From Clostridium sp. (lineage in GTDB: Bacteria > Bacillota > Clostridia > Clostridiales > Clostridiaceae), in NCBI GenBank assembly GCA_012511315.1, contig JAAZGI010000386.1, positions 1 to 5,481 of the forward strand: a stretch of 5,481 nt of DNA, read 5' to 3'. The notes under the pieces are model-generated. The model was given only the letters and a program-made list of their open reading frames with translations, ran no database searches and had not been told where the DNA came from. Below are positions 1 through 5,481 of the stretch, one piece after another (positions within the stretch are counted from its first letter, which is position 1; every line of letters starts with the position of its first letter). A program made the translations under genes and the position numbers.

Positions 1-92
1 ACATAGCGTGGCCAAGCTTCTTCTGGGAAACTTTCCCTTTCCAGTGCATAAATTAAATCCAAGTCTTCCAAGTTACCTCGTCGTATCCTCAC
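1..92 (-). CDS. GNAT family N-acetyltransferase, N-terminal part (runs off window)
   Basis: Only the first 30 codons are visible; the gene continues beyond base 1. The protein begins (V/M)RIRRGNLEDLDLIYALE and continues RESFPEEAWPRY. This is the usual opening of the GNAT fold: a first beta strand (RIRR), then a helix (LEDLDLIYALERESF) followed by FPE. It resembles RimI-like and arylalkylamine-type acetyltransferases, which move an acetyl group from acetyl-CoA to an amine. The acetyl-CoA binding motif lies outside the window, so the substrate is unknown. The start is taken as GTG at 92-90. The frame is open back to the permease stop codon, but no other ATG, GTG or TTG lies between them, and an AGGAAG ribosome binding site (104-99) sits 6 bases upstream. 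The gap to the permease stop is 18 bases, so co-transcription is likely. The family call rests on a short N-terminal match. Confidence 0.72.
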   Translation of the reverse strand, partial: MRIRRGNLEDLDLIYALERESFPEEAWPRY

Positions 93-96
93 TAGG

Positions 97-104
97 CTCT
101 TCCT
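97..104 (-). promoter_or_regulatory. Ribosome binding site for the acetyltransferase gene
   Basis: On the minus strand AGGAAGAG lies in the 18-base gap after the permease stop, a few bases before GTG at 92-90. It supports this non-ATG start. Confidence 0.55.
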
Positions 105-110
105 AACCGG

Positions 111-3100
111 CTAGAGTTGCCGAATGTTATTGATAGGGTTATTTTTTAAAATTTTACGTAAAGGTAAATAGTAAATCAAGGTTCCTAGTAAAAGGAATAC
201 TAAAGTTACGAGTAAATGATCGAACCAGGGATAGAGCCAGAGCTGACCACTAACTAGCTTTATAAAGTTCGTTTTTACCAATTCTAAAGGATAGGTAATG
301 AGAATATGACCCGCTAAGACCCCAACAAATAAAACATGGGATAAAAGAACCGCCACCACACTATAACCTAAACCACTTTTAACATAGGCTAGTTTCAGCT
401 TTTTATTGGAAACCCCTAAGGACTGCAGGGTTCCGACATAGAGTCGTTCTGCCTCAACTCTGGCCTTACTAATATTTAGCTGTATTTGCAGAGCTGCCAA
501 GCCAATGACAAAGGCCACAATTAAAACCATGACACTAATTCGTAGGGCCGCATTAAAGCGCACCTCTTTATCGGCCAAGAGATTGTTGACTTGCCCGCCA
601 TAACGATGGGCAATTTGTTGTACTTCCAGATAACTAGCTTCGGTTTTCCCGCTGCCCGCCCATAGTGATGTTCGTTGGATGCCGTATAGAGTCGGCACTA
701 AGGTTTGATTGGGTGGAAGAGCTTTTAAAAGCTCCAAGTATTGATTGCTTTCCGTTAGGTTCCGCACTAACTGTTCACTTCCGATGATAACGGGATGTTC
801 TAAACTTGAACTAAAGGGCCAAACGCCAAATTCAGGCAACTCACTAATAATCGTAATCAGATCCAGCTCAAAACGTGAGGGCGGTACAATATTTCGTTCC
901 ACCGCAGAGTAGATCTCCGAATTATAAACTAACTGAATTTTCTCAGGAACCTGCCCTGCTTCGATTTGATCTAATAAGTTGGCCTCTCTAAAATCAAAGC
1001 TTAGTTCGCCAGCCTCTGTTTGCTTGAATAATATTTTACTGTATTCCATTCCTTGACCACTTAACTGATCTGAATCCGCTGCTTTGTCATAATTATCAGC
1101 CATCAGGTAACTAGGATATAACATCACCACAGCTTGACCGGTTTTAAACCCATCGCTTTGTAAGAGCCCACCGCTCGCTAAGTCCATGCTATGAAATAGA
1201 GTGGATTCGGGCTTTATACCGTATAGATTGACTTTGCGCAGACCAGCTGTAAAATGATCGGGATATTGCTCCGTATCTTTTTTAGTTATAAACAATTCGC
1301 CTTCTAAAGAAACTGGATTAATTGTTTTGGTCAGATCATATAAGGGATCTTTCCAGTCCTCTGCCACCAGCTGAGCTTGTTTACGACCGATGATTTGCTG
1401 AATATCAGCTATGGCGCCAGTGGCCATTAATTCTTTTTCCATTGCTTCGGAATCTTTTCGATTTAAAGCATAGTGGAAAGTTATGTCGTAATCGGGCATA
1501 TTGACAGCAACCACCTCATCCCGATAGTTGGTGAAGGATAAAAAGGACAGGAGAAGGGATAGGAGCATCACAGTAAAGATTACCGTATAAATGACTTGAG
1601 TCATCAGGGACTGCTTTCTTGTAAAGCGTTGGTGATGCTTTAACACTTGATTTAAATTGGTAATTGGGCGAACTTTTTTACCCAAAGTTTCCCTAACGGA
1701 TGGTCTGTTTGTTGATTTCACGTCCTCCGTTCTACCCGTCAACGGAATATCTTTGATCGTCAGTAAAGGTTGAAGCACCCCTAATACCACCGCCACTAAA
1801 CCAGCTAAAATACTCAGGCCAAGAATAATCGGGTTAACGTTGAATTGATAACCCGCCGTCTGTGCCCCTAAACCACGGGCGAAGAGCCAAGCTAATCCAA
1901 TACCGATTGCTAAAGCCAAGGGTAGTGTAATGATTAAAATAATTATCAATTCCCAACCTAATAATTGACGAATCTGTCCTGTGGTGGCACCCACGGAACG
2001 GAGCAGACCCAGTTTTCTCCGTCGCTTTTTCACTTGACTCATATAAAGCTGGAAAACGCCAAATAGAGTGATAAAGAAAATAAAACCCATCATGGAAGCC
2101 GCCAGAATCCCTTCCGTGGAATTTCCCGGTGGAAAGGCTAGCCGGTTTGCAGTGATTGCTTCGGGCAGCTTTTCTTGAGCTGCCAAAGCATCGGCTTCTT
2201 GTCCTTGGCCTAGAAAGTAATTGACCGGGACTCGGAAATTCTCTTGTTGAGCAATCACCGTTTGCATAATGCCTTTTTCAATAAACTTCTCAGCCCCCGC
2301 TTCTGTAACCAAGGAGGTGGGAAGAAACTGCTGTTCTCCTAGCCAAGCATTACTAATGGAACTATAGACGCCAGTTACCGTTAACGTTCTGCGAATAATA
2401 TAAGATTTTTTTAAAGAAAAATGTCCTTCTCCGCCGATTTTAAATAGCTCATCAAAATTAGAGTCCATTTCCTTAACGGTCAGATCGTTCATTTCTTTTA
2501 AAAGCTGGGTTTTTTCCTGAACACTTAAAAGACTCGCTTCATTTTGAATTAATGAAGTTAAATCAAAAGCATAAAAATACTTAAGAAGTTCTTCATCGGC
2601 TAAAAGTAAGGTGTCTTCAAAGTGCTCCAAGCCACGTTTGCTTTGCTTGGTATCAGTAGTCACTGAAATATAATTTGTAATATACTCCCTTAGCTGTCCA
2701 TCCACTTCTGCCCCATCGCCTGACAGGGCAAGTGTTTCCATTAAAATCCTGCGCATGTCCGGCGTCATTTGCTCCATGATGCGACCAGCTGATTCTTCTT
2801 GAATGTACTGGCGAATTTCCTCTGGCTCTTTATCCATTTCAAAATCATAGATAAAGACTTCGGTGTCAGCTAACACTTCATCACCAACAGTTGGTGTTTC
2901 TTCAAAATAGCTGAGCTGACTTTGTTCCACAGCTAATTCATTGACTGTTTCAGGCATTCGACCTTCCAATAAGTTTAAATTAGCCAGCTTCGTAAAGCCT
3001 TCATCAAAGGAGGCTAGTGTGCCAAGGGTATCTGAATAACCAATAATTCGATTCTTACCCCATTGTTCCGCCTCTTTAAACGGGTTGTCATCTTCCCCTT

Positions 3101-3290
3101 CAGACTGTCCAAAGCTGGCATACTGCCATTGCCCATACACTGAACGCCGATGCATGGCCTTGGCTGCTTCGCTATTAGTATAAAAAGTTGACGTTACAAT
3201 CGAAAACAAAAAGGACAAAAATAGAATGGATAGGAGCATGAAGGATTCTTTTTTTCGGCCCAATAGGCCTTTCAATGCAATCTTAAACAT
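111..3290 (-). CDS. ABC transporter permease with two FtsX-type domains (1059 aa)
   Basis: This is the integral membrane subunit of the ABC system encoded just upstream. Numbered from ATG at 3290, membrane segments are at about 18-36, 395-417, 447-470, 486-507, 565-586, 915-937, 974-995 and 1022-1044, giving eight helices in two groups of four. Each half has one helix, a large outside domain (about 37-394 and 587-910) and three helices, which is the FtsX/MacB arrangement duplicated in one chain. The stretch KLGLLRSVGATTGQIRQLL (about 426-444) is the FtsX cytoplasmic loop motif, presumed to contact the ATPase; the second half has TLQSLGVSNKKLKLAY (about 954-969) in the same place. The segment LLEGRMPETVNELAVEQ (about 107-123) resembles the MacB-type core of the ectodomain. 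Known relatives (MacB, LolC/E, BceB, FtsX) use ATP to move their outside domains rather than to pass solutes through the membrane. A TTG at 3302 would add four residues, but it overlaps the ribosome binding site, so ATG at 3290 is preferred. The protein has no cysteine. Substrate unknown. Confidence 0.93.
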   Translation of the reverse strand: MFKIALKGLLGRKKESFMLLSILFLSFLFSIVTSTFYTNSEAAKAMHRRSVYGQWQYASFGQSEGEDDNPFKEAEQWGKNRIIGYSDTLGTLASFDEGFTKLANLNLLEGRMPETVNELAVEQSQLSYFEETPTVGDEVLADTEVFIYDFEMDKEPEEIRQYIQEESAGRIMEQMTPDMRRILMETLALSGDGAEVDGQLREYITNYISVTTDTKQSKRGLEHFEDTLLLADEELLKYFYAFDLTSLIQNEASLLSVQEKTQLLKEMNDLTVKEMDSNFDELFKIGGEGHFSLKKSYIIRRTLTVTGVYSSISNAWLGEQQFLPTSLVTEAGAEKFIEKGIMQTVIAQQENFRVPVNYFLGQGQEADALAAQEKLPEAITANRLAFPPGNSTEGILAASMMGFIFFITLFGVFQLYMSQVKKRRRKLGLLRSVGATTGQIRQLLGWELIIILIITLPLALAIGIGLAWLFARGLGAQTAGYQFNVNPIILGLSILAGLVAVVLGVLQPLLTIKDIPLTGRTEDVKSTNRPSVRETLGKKVRPITNLNQVLKHHQRFTRKQSLMTQVIYTVIFTVMLLSLLLSFLSFTNYRDEVVAVNMPDYDITFHYALNRKDSEAMEKELMATGAIADIQQIIGRKQAQLVAEDWKDPLYDLTKTINPVSLEGELFITKKDTEQYPDHFTAGLRKVNLYGIKPESTLFHSMDLASGGLLQSDGFKTGQAVVMLYPSYLMADNYDKAADSDQLSGQGMEYSKILFKQTEAGELSFDFREANLLDQIEAGQVPEKIQLVYNSEIYSAVERNIVPPSRFELDLITIISELPEFGVWPFSSSLEHPVIIGSEQLVRNLTESNQYLELLKALPPNQTLVPTLYGIQRTSLWAGSGKTEASYLEVQQIAHRYGGQVNNLLADKEVRFNAALRISVMVLIVAFVIGLAALQIQLNISKARVEAERLYVGTLQSLGVSNKKLKLAYVKSGLGYSVVAVLLSHVLFVGVLAGHILITYPLELVKTNFIKLVSGQLWLYPWFDHLLVTLVFLLLGTLIYYLPLRKILKNNPINNIRQL

Positions 3291-3292
3291 GT

Positions 3293-4501
3293 CTACCTCC
3301 AATCCACTTCAGGGTCTAGTTTATAGTAGTTTTCTCTGACACTATTAAAAAATGCATGAAAAGCCATTTCTCGAATTAAGGTAAGCTGCTCCGAGATAGG
3401 TGCTTCCTTAGTTTTCCAAGCATCTAGAATTTCTTGAGCTTTTTCTTCGTCAATTAATTCAGAACTTGGTACTCCCCAAGAAGCAGCTTCATCTTTTCGC
3501 TTAAATATATAATGGTTAATCTTTAGTTGCTCTTCAGGTGCTCCGACAAGCCATTTTCCTTCTTCAACTTGATCGCCATAGGCCACTAAACCAATTTCTA
3601 AGGTGATAATCTCTTGTTTTATATCCCCTTCCTTTGATAGCTCCATATATTCATGGCCAATCACCACATTTGGTTCTCCGTAGGGCAGTTGCAACCAAGG
3701 TAGTTCTTCTGACTCCTCGGGACTCTCACCTTCTGGATCCTCTAAAAAATTATAAATTACCTTATTAAGAAGACCTGCCAAAGCCTCAAATTGGGCTTTA
3801 TTTAAAAGAGAGTAGGTATTTACCTGCCCATCAGGTAATTCAATTTGCAGTTGACCTTTTTCACTTAAAGTCAACAGAGCCAGCTGCTGTCCTACAGGCG
3901 ACAGCAATCGTACTTGATATTTTTCCTTTGTGAGCGGAGTTGCCACCTGATCTTTTAGTAACACTAAATCACGTATCAAATGGTACACTTCTTCCACCTC
4001 TTGATCTCGGTTGTTTTGATAGGTTTCATTTACCCACGAAATCGGTCCCCATTCCGCCAATTCAGAAAAGATCATCCTTAATCCTTCTGGATCTTCTAAT
4101 AGAAGAGAGGTTGGCACTTGGTCTTCCGGCCCTCGTACACCATTAACAAATTCCAAATGCTCTAAAGCAGAAGGCGTGTCAGAAAAAGCCGCTTCAACGG
4201 CTCCTTGAATCTCCTTTAAGGAAGAAAAAGTTTCCACTACAAGAACCTTTTCTTTGATTTTAGTCCGGAAAATATATTGGGCATTCCGCAAGCCATCGAC
4301 TCGTTGTTTTAACTGAGGTAAGGTCATTTCCTGGTTTGCCGCCGCTGCTTCGGCTTGACGCTCTAATTTTAATTGCTCCAATCTCGAATTATCATTGGGA
4401 TCTAGGGTTGCAATATAGCTGCACCCCGTTAAAAGCGTAAACCCCAAAACAAGTGCCAGGCTTTTTTTCAATCGCCGCCAAGCCATAAATGGTTTTAACA
4501 T
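3293..4501 (-). CDS. Membrane-anchored lipoprotein of unknown family, partner of the ABC system
   Basis: This is a 402-residue protein I do not recognise. Its N-terminus is a lipoprotein signal peptide: a basic region (WRRLKK, 8-13), a hydrophobic core (about 14-24) and the lipobox L24-T25-G26-C27. Cleavage and lipidation at C27 would tether it to the outer face of the cytoplasmic membrane; C27 is its only cysteine. Residues 38-75 are charged and probably helical, possibly a short coiled coil. The rest looks like a soluble mixed alpha/beta protein, with a strongly acidic linker at about 253-268 and a helical C-terminus (352-393). I see no HlyD/MacA adaptor features and no solute-binding-protein fold that I can name. 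The start ATG at 4501 has GGAGG 8 bases upstream. The gene sits 3 bases after the ATPase and 2 bases before the permease, so I infer a role as an extracellular accessory, sensor or substrate-delivery subunit of that complex. The gene is well supported; its function is inferred from context only. Confidence 0.88.
   Translation of the reverse strand: MLKPFMAWRRLKKSLALVLGFTLLTGCSYIATLDPNDNSRLEQLKLERQAEAAAANQEMTLPQLKQRVDGLRNAQYIFRTKIKEKVLVVETFSSLKEIQGAVEAAFSDTPSALEHLEFVNGVRGPEDQVPTSLLLEDPEGLRMIFSELAEWGPISWVNETYQNNRDQEVEEVYHLIRDLVLLKDQVATPLTKEKYQVRLLSPVGQQLALLTLSEKGQLQIELPDGQVNTYSLLNKAQFEALAGLLNKVIYNFLEDPEGESPEESEELPWLQLPYGEPNVVIGHEYMELSKEGDIKQEIITLEIGLVAYGDQVEEGKWLVGAPEEQLKINHYIFKRKDEAASWGVPSSELIDEEKAQEILDAWKTKEAPISEQLTLIREMAFHAFFNSVRENYYKLDPEVDWR
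3296..3300 (-). promoter_or_regulatory. Ribosome binding site deciding the permease start
   Basis: GGAGG on the minus strand lies 5 bases before ATG at 3290-3288. It overlaps the last codons and the stop region of the lipoprotein gene (stop TAG at 3295-3293). It makes ATG at 3290 the likely start rather than TTG at 3302-3300, whose last G is the first base of this site. Confidence 0.85.
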
Positions 4502-4504
4502 AGC

Positions 4505-5194
4505 TTAAACCTCCGGTCCATTCACTTGGTTTTCTTCCACCAAGCCATCCCGAATTAAAATCATTTTATCAGCCGTCCGAGCAATCGCCATATCATGAGT
4601 TACGATAATGGTGGTTTGATTCAGCTCTTCATTTAAACGTCGCAGGAGTTGCATCACATCATTGCCCGTTTTCTCATCAAGGTTGCCCGTTGGTTCATCC
4701 GCCAAGATAATGGCAGGTTTCGTGATTAAGGCGCGAGCAATGGCCACCCGTTGGATTTGACCCCCGGATAGCTCATCGGGATAATATTTTAGTTTATCAC
4801 CAATATCAAGTAACGAAATGATGCGTTCAAAATGAGCTTCATCCGCAGCTTGCCCATCTAAAATCAAGGGCATCAAAATATTATCTTTTACCGTATATTC
4901 TGGAAGTAGATTAAAGGACTGAAACACAAAACCCACCTTGCGCCGCCGCAGTAAAGACAATTCATCATCGCTTTTATCGTAGATTGATTCATTATCGATA
5001 TAAACCTCTCCACCCGTTGGTCGATCCAAGGCTCCTAAGAGATGAAGTAAAGTTGATTTACCGGATCCTGATTTTCCGATGATGGAAACCAGTTCCCCTT
5101 CTTTGATTGAAATATCTACACCACGCAGCGCATCCACTGCCAACTCCCCTTTGCCGTAGGTCTTAATTAAACCTTCAGTACGTACCATATCCAT
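4505..5194 (-). CDS. ABC transporter ATP-binding protein, LolD/MacB/FtsE class
   Basis: This cytoplasmic ATPase of 229 residues is of normal length for the class and complete. Motifs in order are: A-loop Tyr13; Walker [10 protein letters not shown] (40-48); Q-loop Gln92 in [13 protein letters not shown]; signature LSGGQ (142-146) followed by QRVAIARAL; Walker B IILADE (162-167) with catalytic Glu167; D-loop GNLD (170-173); and switch His200 in VTHD. The sequences FNLLPEYTV and ADEPTGNLD are typical of ATPases that pair with FtsX/MacB-type permeases (LolD, MacB, FtsE, BceA). That agrees with the duplicated FtsX-type permease two genes downstream. A homodimer would be expected to serve the single-chain permease. 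The start ATG at 5194 has AAGGGGG (5206-5200) 5 bases upstream; an ATG two codons later is possible but less well placed. It is the first gene of the compact operon. The substrate cannot be inferred from the ATPase. Confidence 0.96.
   Translation of the reverse strand: MDMVRTEGLIKTYGKGELAVDALRGVDISIKEGELVSIIGKSGSGKSTLLHLLGALDRPTGGEVYIDNESIYDKSDDELSLLRRRKVGFVFQSFNLLPEYTVKDNILMPLILDGQAADEAHFERIISLLDIGDKLKYYPDELSGGQIQRVAIARALITKPAIILADEPTGNLDEKTGNDVMQLLRRLNEELNQTTIIVTHDMAIARTADKMILIRDGLVEENQVNGPEV
4510..4514 (-). promoter_or_regulatory. Ribosome binding site for the lipoprotein gene
   Basis: GGAGG on the minus strand lies 8 bases before ATG at 4501 and within the last sense codons of the ATPase gene (stop TAA at 4507-4505). 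This placement suggests translational coupling. Confidence 0.8.
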
Positions 5195-5199
5195 TGCTT

Positions 5200-5206
5200 C
5201 CCCCTT
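5200..5206 (-). promoter_or_regulatory. Ribosome binding site for the ABC ATPase gene
   Basis: AAGGGGG on the minus strand lies 5 bases before ATG at 5194 and 11 bases before the second in-frame ATG at 5188. The spacing favours the first. Confidence 0.7.
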
Positions 5207-5226
5207 GTGGATTAAAAACCCTAATT

Positions 5227-5250
5227 CCGTTTTCTGCTTTTCCAGTTTTC
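5227..5250 (-). repeat. Three tandem imperfect 8-bp units (GAAAANNN) in an A-tract leader
   Basis: On the minus strand the units GAAAACTG, GAAAAGCA and GAAAACGG follow one another without gaps. The A-tracts continue upstream at 5252-5258, 5260-5263 and 5269-5275, six tracts in all, starting 6 to 9 bases apart. Possible roles are bent DNA, an A-rich promoter element or an unstructured mRNA leader. It may also be simple compositional bias. Confidence 0.4.
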
Positions 5251-5335
5251 GTTTTTTTGTTTTCCAAATTTTTTTATTCTTAAGTTTTCTTATCTCTTCA
5301 CCTTTATAACTTCAAAAATTCAAACTATCCCCATA

Positions 5336-5348
5336 GTAAAACGTTTAC
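5336..5348. repeat. Imperfect palindrome, possible operator
   Basis: GTAAAACGTTTAC has 5-base inverted arms (GTAAA/TTTAC) around a 3-base centre and is flanked by runs of C on the plus strand. It lies 19 bases after the stop of the entering gene and about 140 bases before the ATPase start, where a promoter or operator could be. The size suits a dimeric regulator, but a 13-base palindrome in AT-rich DNA can arise by chance. Confidence 0.25.
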
Positions 5349-5366
5349 CCCAAATTATTCACCAAC

Positions 5367-5481
5367 TTAATTTGCGACAAGTTTTAAATGTTCCAAAATC
5401 CCATTGAATTGTTCAGCATCTTCTCTAGAAAAAGAATGTAAGACTCTGGAAAGAGTTGGTTGAGAAGCGAGTGCTTCCTTG
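5367..5481 (-). CDS. C-terminal end of a partial gene: possible truncated IS1380-type transposase, or MarR-type regulator
   Basis: The last 37 codons of an open frame enter from beyond base 5481 and stop at TAA (5369-5367). The visible protein is KEALASQPTLSRVLHSFSRE followed by DAEQFNGILEHLKLVAN. From memory of the family, LASQPTLSR matches the conserved motif in the N-terminal region of IS1380-family transposases, where it precedes the first catalytic Asp by a few dozen residues. If that is right, the gene is a remnant: a stop follows soon after, and no DDE catalytic sequence continues in any frame of the 172 bases downstream. The alternative is the C-terminal helix of a MarR-type repressor, because FSREDAEQFNGILEHL looks like a MarR C-terminus and such genes often precede ABC operons. 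The open frame and stop are seen directly; the family is uncertain. Confidence 0.5.
   Translation of the reverse strand, partial: KEALASQPTLSRVLHSFSREDAEQFNGILEHLKLVAN

Larger units (their letters stand above)
5195..5366 (-). other. Noncoding leader region upstream of the ABC operon
   Basis: These 172 bases hold no open frame I can support. On the minus strand the region is AT-rich and, nearest the ATPase gene, strongly purine-rich. It contains an imperfect palindrome (5336-5348), an A-tract array (5230-5275) and the ATPase ribosome binding site. The operon promoter is expected here, because the entering gene ends at 5367, but I find no convincing -35/-10 pair. The best try, TTGAAG followed 17 bases later by TAAGAA, matches the consensus poorly. 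I see no clear intrinsic terminator for the entering gene, so read-through from it is possible. Confidence 0.5.

Noticed and set aside
3940..4146. Plus-strand open frame of 68 residues inside the lipoprotein gene
   Set aside because: It is antisense to a well-supported gene with a signal peptide and ribosome binding site, has no recognisable domain, and is the kind of short frame expected by chance.
4473..4478. Twin-arginine-like pair WRRLKK in the lipoprotein signal peptide
   Set aside because: The consensus S-R-R-x-F-L-K is not met; it reads better as the basic region of a Sec-type lipoprotein signal.
5209..5228. Possible hairpin GGAATTA/TAATCC just before the ATPase ribosome binding site
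   Set aside because: Only six base pairs with a bulged A and a 7-base loop; too weak to call a terminator, and no U-run follows.
5281..5366. Weak promoter candidates (TTGAAG...TAAGAA; TTGGTG...TACTAT)
   Set aside because: The -10 or -35 elements match poorly or the spacing is wrong (21 bases for the second), so no promoter is annotated.
1..5481. CRISPR array, tRNA, rRNA or riboswitch
   Set aside because: No regularly spaced repeats, tRNA-like cloverleaf or recognisable riboswitch core was seen on either strand; nearly all of the window is protein-coding.

Overview
The window suggests a low-to-mid G+C Gram-positive bacterium (Bacillota, perhaps a clostridial lineage). The reasons are strong GGAGG-type ribosome binding sites, a Gram-positive style FtsX-type ABC permease with very large ectodomains, a lipobox lipoprotein, and AT-rich intergenic DNA. 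This assignment is inferred; no rRNA or tRNA is present to anchor it. Every gene I can support lies on the minus strand, so transcription runs from high to low coordinates.

Layout in transcription order. (1) At 5481-5367 is the 3' end of a gene entering from outside. Its 37 visible residues carry a motif like the N-terminal region of IS1380-family transposases, followed by a stop; a MarR-type C-terminus is the alternative. (2) At 5366-5195 is a 172-base noncoding region with an imperfect palindrome, an array of A-tracts with a short 8-bp repeat, and the ribosome binding site of the next gene. (3) At 5194-4505 is an ABC ATPase of the LolD/MacB/FtsE class with all motifs intact. (4) At 4501-3293 is a 402-residue lipoprotein of no family I recognise. 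(5) At 3290-111 is a 1059-residue permease with two FtsX-type halves and two large extracellular domains. (6) At 92-1 is the first 30 codons of a GNAT-type N-acetyltransferase, running off the window.

Genes 3 to 5 are separated by only 3 and 2 bases, and each downstream ribosome binding site lies inside the end of the preceding gene. They are almost certainly one translationally coupled operon. The acetyltransferase follows 18 bases after the permease and is probably co-transcribed. The likely machine is a membrane-anchored ABC complex of the type VII (MacB/FtsX, mechanotransmission) class. The ATPase would drive the permease, and the lipid-anchored protein would sit on the outer face beside the permease ectodomains. 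Neither a MacA-like membrane fusion protein nor a two-component regulator is seen in the window. The substrate or mechanical role cannot be read from the sequence. The least described part is the lipoprotein encoded between the ATPase and permease genes.
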